From Streptomyces albicerus (GTDB lineage Bacteria; Actinomycetota; Actinomycetes; Streptomycetales; Streptomycetaceae), in contig NZ_VWMY01000034.1 of the NCBI RefSeq assembly GCF_008905045.1, positions 44,766 through 108,765 on the forward strand: a DNA stretch of 64,000 nucleotides, given 5' to 3'. The notes under the pieces were generated by a model that was not told the DNA's origin, ran no database searches, and saw only the letters and a list, made by a program, of their open reading frames with translations. Both the position numbers and the translations under genes were made by a program. Below, one piece after another: positions 32,810 through 41,063 of this stretch; the first letter of the stretch is position 1, and each line of letters begins with the position of its first letter.

Positions 32810-33385
32810 CTACGCTTGCTGCCCAGGGTCCTTGACGCCGTAGCGCAGATAGACCACACCATTGCTGAAACGCCGCTCGTCCCACAGCTCGAGATCGACG
32901 CGGACGCCGTCCGGGAAGAACGGGTTGCCGCCGCCGACGATCGCCGGTCCCACGAAGAGCTGGTACTCGTCGACGAGCCCGGCGCGGATCGCGTGAGCCG
33001 CCAGGCGCGGCCCTTCGACGGTGATGTCGAGGTCGGACTCGGCCTTCAGTTTTCGCACCGCATCCGGGTCGAACGTCCGCTCCAGCCGGGTTCGCGCGCT
33101 GGTGACCTCGTCCAGCGTCGTGGAGTAGACGATCTTGTCGGCGGCCCGCCAGATCCGCGCATACTCCAGGATGAAAGGCGGCTGGTCGGGCACCGTGTGC
33201 GCCGTCTCCCAGTAGACCATCGTCTCGTACATCCGACGGCCGTACAGGTTCGTGCCGATCGCTCGAAATTTCTCGTTGATGAACTTGTGCACCTCCTCCT
33301 CGGGACCACCCCAGCCGAAGTTGCCGTCGGGATCGCTCACGAAGCCGTCGAGTGACGTGGTCATCGAATAGATCAGCTTGCCCAT
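32810..33385 (-). CDS. Dihydrofolate reductase-family / RibD C-terminal-type protein
   Basis: A 191-residue protein with the RibD C-terminal/DHFR-like fold: LIYSMTTSLDGFVSDPDGNFGW at the N-terminus, NLYGRRMYETMVYWE, and the NADPH-site region DITVEGPRLAAHAIRAGLVDEYQLFVGPAIVGGGNPFF. Stand-alone members of this family in Streptomyces are mostly uncharacterised reductases. The start at ATG 33385 is followed 57 bases away by the end of the cysteine dioxygenase gene on the same strand, so the two may be co-transcribed. Confidence 0.88.
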   Translation of the reverse strand: MGKLIYSMTTSLDGFVSDPDGNFGWGGPEEEVHKFINEKFRAIGTNLYGRRMYETMVYWETAHTVPDQPPFILEYARIWRAADKIVYSTTLDEVTSARTRLERTFDPDAVRKLKAESDLDITVEGPRLAAHAIRAGLVDEYQLFVGPAIVGGGNPFFPDGVRVDLELWDERRFSNGVVYLRYGVKDPGQQA

Positions 33386-33442
33386 GGGTGCCTCGTCCTT
33401 CCGTGGAACTGTTGGCAGTTGAGCTGGAACCGGTCCCCGCTG

Positions 33443-33955
33443 TCAGTCGTAGTAGCGGCGGACGCTGGAACCCAGTCTGGACACGTCCGTGCCGTAGATG
33501 TGCAGGGAGATGGCGGTGGTGGCCGCTTGGTTGCAGACACGGTGGATGTCGCCCGGCGGGGCGAAGCCGCTGACCTCACCGACGTGTTGGGCGTTCTCGC
33601 CGACGGGGTTCAGGTTCTCGTCGTACAGGATCTCGTGCTCGACGCCTTGTAATTCGCCGAAGACGCACCAGGTGGTGTGGTCGTGGATACGCGTGCCCTG
33701 CCCCGGTCGCCAGACCACCGCCAGCACGGAGAACGAGGAGTCCGGTTCGACGTGCAGTATGTGGCCGCGTGCCCGGTCAGGATCCCCGAGTCGTTGCTCG
33801 GGGGTGAGCATGGCGGGCGTCGGAAGTCGTCGGCGGAGCTGGTCGGCGACGAGATCGGCGGTTGTGGCCCAGTCCGCGCGGACTCCGACGGCGTCACGCA
33901 CCGCGGCCACGAGTTCGTTGAGCGCCGGGTGAAGGCGGCGCAGCGTGTCGGTCAC
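33443..33955 (-). CDS. Cysteine dioxygenase-type cupin
   Basis: A 170-residue cupin of the cysteine dioxygenase type I family, an iron enzyme that oxidises cysteine (or a similar thiol) to its sulfinate. The three metal histidines are visible: two in TRIHDHTTWCVFGELQG (HxH) and one in GDIHRVCN. WCVFG carries a Cys at the position of the mammalian Cys-Tyr crosslink, and YGTDVSRLGS closes the barrel. The start ATG 33955 has AAGGAG upstream. It is divergent from a MocR-type regulator, so its expression is probably controlled by that protein. Confidence 0.88.
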   Translation of the reverse strand: MTDTLRRLHPALNELVAAVRDAVGVRADWATTADLVADQLRRRLPTPAMLTPEQRLGDPDRARGHILHVEPDSSFSVLAVVWRPGQGTRIHDHTTWCVFGELQGVEHEILYDENLNPVGENAQHVGEVSGFAPPGDIHRVCNQAATTAISLHIYGTDVSRLGSSVRRYYD

Positions 33956-34060
33956 GTCATCTCCTTCGGGACGGGTGAAGCGTCGGTCGGTGAGGGGGTC
34001 TCTCCTCGGTTCCGGCCTTCAGCATGCTGGGGAAGCGGTCCGTCGGTAAGGTCCAGTTGC

Positions 34061-35473
34061 ATGCCGATCGAGTGGACCGGTTCGGATCCCGAGCTGCTGT
34101 TGAAGCTGGACCGCGGACACGGCGAACCACTGCGTACCCAGCTCGAACGCGCGTTGCGTCAGTCGATCCAGTCGGGCCGCCTGCAGGCCGGGGAGCGGAT
34201 CCCGTCCACACGGCGGTTGGCAGCCGAACTGGGCATCTCGCGCGGGCTGGTCGTCGACTGCTACGCGCAGCTCGAGGCGGAGGGTTACCTGAGCAGCCGT
34301 CCCGGATCGGCGACGCGGGTGGCGGACGGCGCCGGGCGTTCACCCGTGGTCCGGCGGACCGAGGTGGCACCGCTTCTGCAGCCGCTTCCTCCAGGAGCGA
34401 CCGACTTCCGGCCCGTCCAGCCCGACCTCTCGTACTTCCCGCGACGCGACTGGCTGTGGGCGTTGGGCGAGGCCGCCCGCCGTGCGCCCAGCTCCGAGTT
34501 CGGCTACGGCGAAGCCCAGGGCAGCGGCACGCTGCGGGAGGTGGTCGCCGGCTACCTCCGCAGAGTGCGCGGCGCCGTCGCCGAGCCGCAGCTGATGGTG
34601 ATCAGCAGCGGATTCGCCCAAGGGCTCGCGCTGGTCCTGAGCGCGCTCGCGGCCGAGCGGGTCCGTCGCGTCGCCGTCGAGGAACCCGGTCCGACGTACC
34701 GGGACATCGTCACAACGCGGGCGGGGATCGAGGCGGTTCCCGTCCCGGTCGACGAAGGCGGCATCGATGTCGGCGCACTCGCCGCCACCGGCGCGCGCGC
34801 CGTCATCCTGACCCCCGCCCATCAGTCCCCCACCGGTGTGGTGCTGACCCCCGAGCGGCGCCACGCCGTTCTGGCCTGGGCACGCGAGCGGGACGCGACG
34901 ATCGTCGAGGACGACTACGACACGGAGTTCCGCTACGACCGCGAACCCGTCGGAACGCTCCAGGGCCTGGCACCGGAAAGGGTCGTCCTGCTCGGCACGG
35001 TGAGCAAGTCGCTGGCTCCCGGACTGCGCCTGGGCTGGGTCCTCAGCCCGCCGCACCTCGTCGCGGCCATCGCCCATGCCAAGCGGTACGCCGACCGGGG
35101 GTCACCGACCCTGGACCAACTGGCTCTCGCCACGCTGCTGGAGTCGGGCCGGTACGACCGACACCTGCGCCGCATGCGCAAGGTCTACGCCGGCCGCCGG
35201 GCCGCTCTGGTGCGAGCCCTGCAGGACCAGGTGCCACGGGTCGGCGTCGGCGGTCTGGCCGCCGGCCTGCACGCCGTGGCCCACCTTCCCGACGACGTCG
35301 ACGAACGCCATGTCGTGCGCGAGGCGTGGGCCCGGTCGATCGGCCTGCACGGCATGAGCCACTACCGGATCGACGGTGCCTCCCACCCGCCACAACTCGT
35401 GATGGGCTTCGGCCACCTCACAGAGACCGCCATCGCCCGCGGCATCGCCACGATCGCGGACCTCCTCGGCTGA
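34061..35473 (+). CDS. MocR/PdxR-type regulator (GntR wHTH fused to aminotransferase domain)
   Basis: A 470-residue fusion. Residues ~15-85 are a GntR winged helix (LRQSIQSGRLQAGERIPSTRRLAAELGISRGLVVDCYAQLEAEG). The rest is a fold-type I aminotransferase: FGYGEAQGSGTLREVVAGYLRR, ILTPAHQSPTGVVL, IVEDDYDTEFRYD and the PLP-binding Lys in GTVSKSLAPGLRLGW. MocR proteins use PLP or a PLP adduct of an amino compound as effector. The divergent cysteine dioxygenase gene makes cysteine, or its PLP thiazolidine adduct, a reasonable effector guess. Start ATG 34061 chosen over longer frames because the wHTH begins there. Confidence 0.9.
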   Translation: MPIEWTGSDPELLLKLDRGHGEPLRTQLERALRQSIQSGRLQAGERIPSTRRLAAELGISRGLVVDCYAQLEAEGYLSSRPGSATRVADGAGRSPVVRRTEVAPLLQPLPPGATDFRPVQPDLSYFPRRDWLWALGEAARRAPSSEFGYGEAQGSGTLREVVAGYLRRVRGAVAEPQLMVISSGFAQGLALVLSALAAERVRRVAVEEPGPTYRDIVTTRAGIEAVPVPVDEGGIDVGALAATGARAVILTPAHQSPTGVVLTPERRHAVLAWARERDATIVEDDYDTEFRYDREPVGTLQGLAPERVVLLGTVSKSLAPGLRLGWVLSPPHLVAAIAHAKRYADRGSPTLDQLALATLLESGRYDRHLRRMRKVYAGRRAALVRALQDQVPRVGVGGLAAGLHAVAHLPDDVDERHVVREAWARSIGLHGMSHYRIDGASHPPQLVMGFGHLTETAIARGIATIADLLG

Positions 35474-35489
35474 CTCCGGCCGTCAGCCG
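35467..35489. terminator. Bidirectional hairpin at convergent stops
   Basis: CGGCTGAC (35467-35474) pairs with GTCAGCCG (35482-35489). It contains the stop codons of both the MocR gene and the small minus-strand gene, so it probably serves as shared terminator. Confidence 0.6.
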
Positions 35490-35716
35490 TTCAGCCGGGT
35501 ACGCAACAGCCGCTTGCCCAGTTCAGCGCCCTTGCGGCTGTCGGCCTGCGCCTTGCGGAACAGTTCGACTACCTCGCTGTCCTTGTCCCGCTCCGCATCC
35601 TGGATGTACGTCTCCAGCCGAAGGGCGTTGTTCAGGCACGACTCGACGTACCAGATCAGGTTGTAGTCCTTGTCCTGCGTGCCGGTGATGCCACCGGTTT
35701 CGGTGCTGCTTGTCAT
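35483..35716 (-). CDS. Small conserved-looking helical protein, function unknown
   Basis: A 77-residue protein, MTSSTETGGI... then DKDYNLIWYVESCLNNALRLETYIQDAERDKDSEVVELFRKAQADSRKG. The pattern suggests two long amphipathic helices, like a short ferritin-like or four-helix-bundle half, with no metal ligands I can name. It has an excellent ribosome site (GGAGGAGATCCACC) before ATG 35716, which decides the start. I do not recognise the family beyond a vague resemblance to short Streptomyces proteins of unknown function. Confidence 0.7.
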   Translation of the reverse strand: MTSSTETGGITGTQDKDYNLIWYVESCLNNALRLETYIQDAERDKDSEVVELFRKAQADSRKGAELGKRLLRTRLNG

Positions 35717-35775
35717 GGTGGATCTCCTCCGTGTCGTTTGATGAGGCCTTTCGGGGATCAGAGGGGAGTCACCCG

Positions 35776-35792
35776 CCACGCTTGAAGCGTGG
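35776..35792. repeat. Perfect hairpin CCACGCTT-G-AAGCGTGG, possible IS200/IS605-type end
   Basis: A 17-base palindrome in the 200-base gap upstream of the small protein gene. Hairpins of this form (CCACGCTTCAAGCGTGG-like) occur at the right end of tnpB-carrying IS200/IS605 relatives in actinobacteria, as I recall. No tnpA or tnpB sequence is present, so at most it is a solo end. Confidence 0.35.
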
Positions 35793-35914
35793 TGATCCTC
35801 AGAGCGGCTGACGGGTACCCGAGGAGTCCTGGCACACGCATCCGTGCGCCTCGGAAAGCCGGATAGAAGCACCAGGGCACGACTGGGCACCCACCACGCT
35901 CGGCAGGGATGCGC

Positions 35915-37158
35915 TCACCTCTGCGTGGACAGAGCAGCCAACGAGGCCGCCGCGAGGGAAGCCGCGGAGAGCAGTGCGAAGAGGGTGGAGTATCCCCCGA
36001 GTTCGACGGCGAGGGCCGCTCCCGCGAAGGGGGCGAGAGCGCTGGCGACGGTGACGGGTGCGGCTAGGAGGCCGGAGAGACGGCCGTAGTGGGTGGTGCC
36101 CCAGCGGTCGGTGACGGCGGTGGCCTGGAGGAGGGTGAGATTGCCGCGGACCATGCCCGCGGAGATGGCCAGGAGGAGCAGGAGCGGATAGGGACCCGGG
36201 GTGAGGGCCAGCGCCAGGGTGGTGGCTCCGCCCGCGGCGATCAGCGCGACGGTGCGGGTGGTAACTCCCGTATGGCGGGCGAGGGTTGTGTAGAGGGTGC
36301 GGCCGAGGGTCTGGCCCGCACCACCGAGACCGAGAGCCCAGGCCGCCGCGGTGGGGCTCGCGCCACGTTCGGTCAACAGCGGAACGATGGCGATGACGAC
36401 GGCGTACATCGCGAAGCCGTTGAGCGTGAGCGCGGCGGCGAGCATCAGGAAGGGGCGGCTGCGGATCACCGAGTCGCTGTGGGTGGTGGTCCGGCGAGCG
36501 GAGTTCTGCGGGGCCGGTGGCCACGGGGCGCGCAACGCGAGCGCATGCGTCGGGACGGTGACAGCCGCGAGGATCACGGCCAGGGCCGCGTAGGTGGTGC
36601 GCCAGCTGAGGTGTTCGGCGAGCGCGGCCGTGAGTGGGGCGAAGGCAGTGGACGCCAGGCCGCCCGCGAGCGTGACGATCGTGAGGGCACGGACCCTGTC
36701 CTCTCCCCACCTGGGGGTCCCCCCAGGCCCTTTAGGCACTGGGGGAGGGTGAGCGCGGCGAAGGCGGGCTGGTAGAAGGTGGCGGCCATCGCCACGCCTG
36801 CGACCAGCCAGGCGGCGGTGAAGACCGCGAGGTTGGGCGCGTACGCGATGCCCAGCACCGCGGCGACGCCAAGCAGTGAGCCGACGGTCATCACGGCTCG
36901 CGGCCCCCGGCGGTCGAGGATGCGTCCGACGGGTATCCCGGCGAGCGCGGAGACGACCAGGGCGCCCGAGAAGGCGCCGGTCGTGGCGGTGGTGGACCAG
37001 CCGGTGTCCGCGGTGATGCGGGCGTTGAGGACCGGGAAGGCGTAGTAGACGATGCCCCAGCTGGTGATCTGGGTGGCGCACAGGGCCGGCAGGGCGGCGC
37101 GCGGCCGCGACCGGTCGCCCGTTCCGGTCGCGGCCTGACTGGTGTGAAGGTGGGGCAT
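35915..37158 (-). pseudogene. MFS transporter of the arsenic operon, frameshifted by a 35-bp repeat
   Basis: The N-terminal part (from ATG 37158) reads as an MFS protein: ITSWGIVYYAFPVLNARI, GIPVGRILDRRGPRAVM, AATFYQPAFAALT. It then runs into a 35-bp insertion at 36713-36747 and leaves frame. The rest continues in another frame as RWGEDRVRALTIVTLAGGLAS and on to 35915 (GFAMYAVVIAIVPLLTERGAS ... SLAALSTQR). Removing the 35 bases restores ALT-RWGEDRVRAL, an uninterrupted MFS sequence. It follows arsI by 7 bases and probably once exported an arsenical. No programmed-frameshift signal is evident. Confidence 0.85.
36713..36747. repeat. 35-bp short repeat inserted in the MFS gene
   Basis: The element opens GGGGGTCCCCCCAGG and ends ACTGGGGGAG; on the other strand it begins CTCCCCCAGTGCC, a phrase typical of short Streptomyces repeats. 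It sits exactly between codons for Thr (ACC) and Arg (AGG). Because 35 is not a multiple of three, it breaks the frame. Confidence 0.8.
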
Positions 37159-37165
37159 CCGGCGG

Positions 37166-37627
37166 TCAGCAACAGCCGTCGGCGGCGGGTTCGTTCGCGC
37201 CGGTGTCGGCCGCGTCCGGGGCGGCGCAACAGGTGCTGCCCTGCTCCTTGGTCAGCGTGTCGGCGTCGGCCTTGACGACGTACACCTCCCAGGGCTCACG
37301 GCCGGGACCGTGCACCCAGACCTTGTCCTGGAGGGCGAAGCAGCACGTGGTGTCGTTCTCCACGTCCGTGGCCAGGCCCGCGTCGGCCAGCCGGGCCGTG
37401 GCCGCGTTGACGGCTTCGGTGGATTCGACCTCGACACCCAGGTGATCCATGCGGGTGTCCTCCCCCGCGGCGCTCTCGACGAGGACGAGCTTGAGCGGGG
37501 GCTCGGCGATGGCGAAGTTGGCGTAGCCGTCGCGGAGTTTGGCGGGCTCGGTGCCGAAGAGCTTGGTGTAGAAGGCGATGGACGCGGCGAGGTCGGGCAC
37601 GCGGAGGGCGAGTTGTACGCGGGACAT
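37166..37627 (-). CDS. arsI: ArsI-type C-As lyase (CadI/ArsI glyoxalase-fold dioxygenase)
   Basis: A 153-residue vicinal-oxygen-chelate protein. ArsI enzymes are iron-dependent dioxygenases that cleave the C-As bond of trivalent methyl or aromatic arsenicals, releasing arsenite. The first strand VQLALRVPDLAASIAFYTKLFG, the metal-ligand region MDHLGVEVES, and the diagnostic vicinal Cys pair in TTCCFALQDKVWVHGPG that binds the arsenical are visible. The C-terminus is Cys-rich (STCCAAP ... DGCC), as in many actinobacterial ArsI proteins. It lies 27 bases after arsO and 7 before the MFS gene, in one operon divergent from arsR. Confidence 0.9.
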   Translation of the reverse strand: MSRVQLALRVPDLAASIAFYTKLFGTEPAKLRDGYANFAIAEPPLKLVLVESAAGEDTRMDHLGVEVESTEAVNAATARLADAGLATDVENDTTCCFALQDKVWVHGPGREPWEVYVVKADADTLTKEQGSTCCAAPDAADTGANEPAADGCC

Positions 37628-37654
37628 GGCGAACCTCCTTGGATGGGTGGGGTC

Positions 37655-39019
37655 TCAGCAGCCGCCGGAGGAGACCGGGGCGCCGATGCCGATCTGCAGG
37701 GTGGTCGGGGTCGCGCAGCAGCCGCCACCGGCCTGCTCCGCGCTCTCCGGCTCGTCGAAGAGTCCGGCGCCGCCGCACACTCCGGACTCCGGGAGCGTCA
37801 ACTCGACGCGCTCGGCGGCCTCTTGGTCTCCGGCGAGTGCGGCGCTGATGGAGCGCACCTGCTCGTAGCCGGTCAGCGCGAGGAAGGTGGGCGCCCGGCC
37901 GTAGGACTTCATGCCGACCAGGTAGACGTCCTTCTCCGGGTGGGAGAGCTCGCCCACGCCGTGCGGGTAGACGGTGCCGCAGGAGTGCACGTTGGGGTCG
38001 ATGAGCGGGGCCAGCGCGGTCGGGGCCTGGAGGCGTTCGTCGAGGCCCAGGCGGACCTCGGAGAGGAAGGAGAGGTCGGGGCGGAAGCCGGTCAGGGCGA
38101 TGACCTCGTCCACCGGGTCGAGACGGCGGCCGTCCTCGGCGACCAGGACCAGGCGGCCGTCGCCGTCCCGCTCGATCGCCTCGGTGCGGAAGCCCGTGAC
38201 GGCGTCGGCGTGGCCGTTGTCGACGGCGGCCTTGGCGGCCAGGCCGAGGGCGCCGCGGGCGGGCAGCTGATCGGCTTCCCCGCCGCCGAAGGTGGAGCCG
38301 CTGATGCCCCGGCGCAGGATCCACAGCGCGCGTGTGCCCGGCTCGTCCTGGGCCAGGTCGGCGAGGGTCGCCAGCGCGGTGAAGGCGGACGCCCCGGAAC
38401 CGATGACGGCGGTGCGCCGGCCGGCATAGCGGGCGCGTACGGCCGGGTCCTTGAGGTCGGGCACACGGTAGGTGATGCGGTCGGTGGCGGCCCGCTCCCC
38501 CAGGGCGGCCAGTCCGCTGCCGCCGGCCGGGCTCGGAGTGGTCCAGGTGCCCGAGGCGTCGATGACCGCCCGGGCGAAGAGGCGCTCCTCGCGGCCGTCC
38601 GCGGTGGTGAGGTGAACGACGAGGGACTGGCTGTCGCGGTCGGCGTCCACGATGCGGTCCCGTCCGGCGCGGGAGACGCCGGTGACGGTGGCACCGTAAC
38701 GGACACGGTCACCGAGGGTGTCGGCGAGGGGCTGCAGGTAGAGCTCGGCCCAGTCGCCGCCGGTGGGGTAGGTCGCCGCGTCGGGGCGGGTCCAGCCGGT
38801 GGGAGCGAGCAGCTTCTCGGCGGCGGGATCGGTGACTTCGCCCCAGGTGGAGAACAGCCGGACGTGGGACCAGTCCCGCACCGCGCCGGCCGCCAGCGGA
38901 CCCGATTCCAGGACCAGGGGCGTCAGTTGCCGCTCGAGCAGGTGGGCCGCGGCGGCCAGACCGACGGGGCCGGCTCCGATGACGACGACGGGCAGATCGT
39001 GGGTGGCGGGCACAGTCAC
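37655..39019 (-). CDS. arsO: ArsO-type flavin monooxygenase of the arsenic operon
   Basis: A 454-residue FAD/NADPH-binding monooxygenase. FAD loop LPVVVIGAGPVGLAAAAHLL at the N-terminus, GRRTAVIGSGASAFTALATLADL (NADPH site) in the middle, and ALTGFRPDLSFLSE plus DVYLVGMKSYGRAPTFLALTGYEQVR near the end match the flavin-binding monooxygenases found with arsenic genes in Streptomyces (arsO). The tail is Cys-containing (AGGGCCATP ... SSGGC). GTG 39019 has GAGGAG at good spacing; longer frames overlap the operator region. It heads the operon arsO-arsI-MFS. The biochemical role of ArsO is not firmly settled; oxidation of trivalent arsenicals is a reasonable guess. Confidence 0.82.
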   Translation of the reverse strand: MTVPATHDLPVVVIGAGPVGLAAAAHLLERQLTPLVLESGPLAAGAVRDWSHVRLFSTWGEVTDPAAEKLLAPTGWTRPDAATYPTGGDWAELYLQPLADTLGDRVRYGATVTGVSRAGRDRIVDADRDSQSLVVHLTTADGREERLFARAVIDASGTWTTPSPAGGSGLAALGERAATDRITYRVPDLKDPAVRARYAGRRTAVIGSGASAFTALATLADLAQDEPGTRALWILRRGISGSTFGGGEADQLPARGALGLAAKAAVDNGHADAVTGFRTEAIERDGDGRLVLVAEDGRRLDPVDEVIALTGFRPDLSFLSEVRLGLDERLQAPTALAPLIDPNVHSCGTVYPHGVGELSHPEKDVYLVGMKSYGRAPTFLALTGYEQVRSISAALAGDQEAAERVELTLPESGVCGGAGLFDEPESAEQAGGGCCATPTTLQIGIGAPVSSGGC

Positions 39020-39260
39020 GGGACTCTCCTCGACTTCGATGCTTATCGATACGCTGTGGACACCAGCATGCACCTTGAATAGACGTACGTCAACATAGAG
39101 GTTCATCGAAATAGCCACTCCGAGGCGGGCGCGAGACTCTCCGCAGTCGAGGCGGAGAAGGTCGCCACTGTCTACGCAAACTCCGCGAAGCGACCCTGCG
39201 AGCCCCGGACCGCCCGGCCGGACGGGCGCGCTACTTAGGCAGCTATCGAAACAGCGGATG

Positions 39261-39296
39261 TTGGCATCTCGGCGAACGAGTGTCAATATAGACACA
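39261..39296 (+). promoter_or_regulatory. arsR promoter with overlapping operator; likely leaderless transcript
   Basis: A -35-like TTGGCA (39261-39266), 17-bp spacer and -10-like CAATAT (39284-39289) would place the transcription start at or next to the ATG at 39296. The palindrome TGTC-AATATA-GACA (39281-39294) covers the -10 element, so a bound ArsR would block RNA polymerase. There is no Shine-Dalgarno between it and the ATG. Confidence 0.6.
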
Positions 39297-39667
39297 TGTC
39301 GAATCTTCAGGAGAAGGTGGCCGTGCTCCCGGCCGAGCCCTGCTGCCCACCCCTGACCGAGAGGGAGCTGACGGCGGAGGAGGCCCAGAGGACCGCCGCC
39401 ATGTTCAAGGCGCTGGGTGACCCGGTCCGGCTGCGCCTGTTCTCCAAGGTGGCCTCCCACCCGGACAACGAGGCCTGCGTGTGCGACATCGCAGACGTCG
39501 GCGTCTCGCAGCCGACCGTCTCCCACCACTTGAAGAAGCTCAAGGAGGCCGGACTGCTCGCCTCCGAGCGGCGCGGGACGTGGGTCTACTACCGCGTCGA
39601 GCCGTCCGTGCTCGCCGCCATGGGCCAGCTGCTGTCGTTGGCGCCAGCCCCCGCCAAGGTGGCCTGA
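39296..39667 (+). CDS. arsR: ArsR-family arsenic-responsive repressor
   Basis: A 123-residue winged-helix repressor. TAAMFKALGDPVRLRLFSKVAS leads into the metal-binding motif ACVCDIADVG (CVC of helix 3), then the recognition helix region VSQPTVSHHLKKLKEAGLLASERRGTWVYYRVEP. A second pair of Cys near the N-terminus (EPCCPP) could add a third thiol ligand for As(III). It is divergent from arsO-arsI-MFS and is expected to repress both directions until arsenite or a methyl arsenical binds. Confidence 0.92.
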   Translation: MSNLQEKVAVLPAEPCCPPLTERELTAEEAQRTAAMFKALGDPVRLRLFSKVASHPDNEACVCDIADVGVSQPTVSHHLKKLKEAGLLASERRGTWVYYRVEPSVLAAMGQLLSLAPAPAKVA

Positions 39668-39715
39668 CCTTCACGGGATCCTGTTCGGCGGCAGGCCGTC
39701 GAGGGCCGAGCAGCA

Positions 39716-39750
39716 CGTACGGCCGCCAGGGAGCACCCGGCGGCCGTACG
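39716..39750. terminator. Hairpin between convergent arsR and phytase genes
   Basis: CGTACGGCCGCC (39716-39727) pairs perfectly with GGCGGCCGTACG (39739-39750) around an 11-base loop. It lies 49 bases after the arsR stop and just before the phytase stop, so it can end transcription from both sides. Confidence 0.75.
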
Positions 39751-39755
39751 GGATG

Positions 39756-41063
39756 TCACATGTCGGTGGCGTCCACCACAGCGCCGAGGTCGACGAACTT
39801 GAAGCCGGTCGCCGTACGCGTGCCACCCTCGCCGTCCGGCACCGCAGGGGTCTCCTGGCCGTCCTGGACGACGAGCAGGCCGCGCGGGTACCGCGTTCCC
39901 AGCGGGGCGTTGAGCACGGCGGCGCCGTCGCTCTCCTCCACGCTGTCGAGCGTCGCCGTGGCGGCCCCGATCCGGAAGCCGCCCTCGTACTCGTTGGCCT
40001 CGCTCACCTCGCGGTCGTACAGGGCGAAGGTGTTGTCGCCCTGGCTGGAGGCGAGCAGGTAGCCGTCGCCGTCCTTCTCCTGGAACAGGGTCAGGCCCTC
40101 GACGTCGGCCGACAGCCGCGCGCCGCCGTAGCCGGGGTCGGTGCCCGGCGTGCACTCCTCGGTCGCCTCGTCGTAGACGCCGGGGACGCCGTACTCCTTG
40201 ACCTTGTCCACCAGGACCGGCTTGCCGGTGAGGTCGGCGCTCAGCCGCCAGATGCCGATGTCCTCCTGACCGGCGTAGAGCGTGCCGGTCGCCGGGTCGA
40301 CGACCATGCCCTCGACCTGCGGGAGTTCGTCGGGCTCCGCGCAGGGGCTCCAGGACGTGCCGTCGGGCAGGCGGAAGGAGGACGGCAGGTCGAGGGCGCG
40401 CACCTTGCGGTAGCCGACCCTGCCGCCTGCGGCCGGTACGAGTTCGAGGAGGGCGAGGCGGGTCCGTTCCCGCTGGCTGACCAGGGCGTACGTACGCCCA
40501 GTTGCCTTGTCCGTCCAGGTGGCCAGGCCGTACGCGGTCCGCTGGTCGTTGATCGCGGACTGGTCCGCGGAGAACACCGGGGCGGCCGCCGGGTCGGTGA
40601 TGTCCTTCAGCGGGCCGCCCGGCTGCGACGGGTCGATGCGGTAGATCCGCAGGCGGTCGTTGCCCCGGTCGCTCACCACCGCCACGTCGGCCCGGCCGGC
40701 GGACGTGCGCAGGCCGGAGACGAGGTCGACGTTGTTGTAGCGGCCCGGCGCGTCGTCCGCCGTCGGAGGCTGCGGGGCGGACAGCGACTGCACCAGGCGC
40801 GCGTCCAGGTCGTAGACCCGCAGGCCGCCCTCCTTGGCGGTGGCCATGACGAGGCTGCGCCCGGGGTCGGCGGCGTTGCGCCAGATCGCCGGGTCGTCCG
40901 CGTCGGAGTTGCCGCCCGCCTCGTCGTCGTAGAGGGCGGGAGTCTCGCTGGTGGCGGTCACCACCGGCAGGTCGGCCGCCCCTGAGGGTGCCGCCGCGAG
41001 AAGGACCAGGGCGGTGCCGGAGGCGAGGACTGCGGCTCTTCGCTTGGCGTGCTGCGTTCTCAC
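39756..41063 (-). CDS. Secreted beta-propeller phytase
   Basis: A 435-residue exported protein with a signal peptide (RRAAVLASGTALVLLAAAPSGAAD). The mature part matches beta-propeller (BPP) 3-phytases, calcium-dependent enzymes releasing phosphate from phytate: NSDADDPAIWRNAADPGRSLVMATAKEGGLRVYDLD, RYNNVDLV, VSDRGNDRLRIYRID, PQVEGMVVDPATGTLYAGQEDIGIWRL and ADVEGLTLF are the blade motifs with calcium-binding acids. GTG 41063 has GGAAG upstream. It is monocistronic; phosphate (PhoP) control is likely for such enzymes but I cannot point to a clear PHO box. Confidence 0.92.
   Translation of the reverse strand: MRTQHAKRRAAVLASGTALVLLAAAPSGAADLPVVTATSETPALYDDEAGGNSDADDPAIWRNAADPGRSLVMATAKEGGLRVYDLDARLVQSLSAPQPPTADDAPGRYNNVDLVSGLRTSAGRADVAVVSDRGNDRLRIYRIDPSQPGGPLKDITDPAAAPVFSADQSAINDQRTAYGLATWTDKATGRTYALVSQRERTRLALLELVPAAGGRVGYRKVRALDLPSSFRLPDGTSWSPCAEPDELPQVEGMVVDPATGTLYAGQEDIGIWRLSADLTGKPVLVDKVKEYGVPGVYDEATEECTPGTDPGYGGARLSADVEGLTLFQEKDGDGYLLASSQGDNTFALYDREVSEANEYEGGFRIGAATATLDSVEESDGAAVLNAPLGTRYPRGLLVVQDGQETPAVPDGEGGTRTATGFKFVDLGAVVDATDM

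Noticed and set aside
35915..37158. Programmed ribosomal frameshift in the MFS gene
   Set aside because: The break is caused by a discrete 35-bp repeat of the type scattered through Streptomyces, with no slippery sequence or fitting stimulator; an insertion mutation is simpler.
37310..39082. A 590-codon plus-strand frame opposite arsI and arsO
   Set aside because: Antisense of arsI and arsO, which carry diagnostic Cys and nucleotide-binding motifs on the minus strand.
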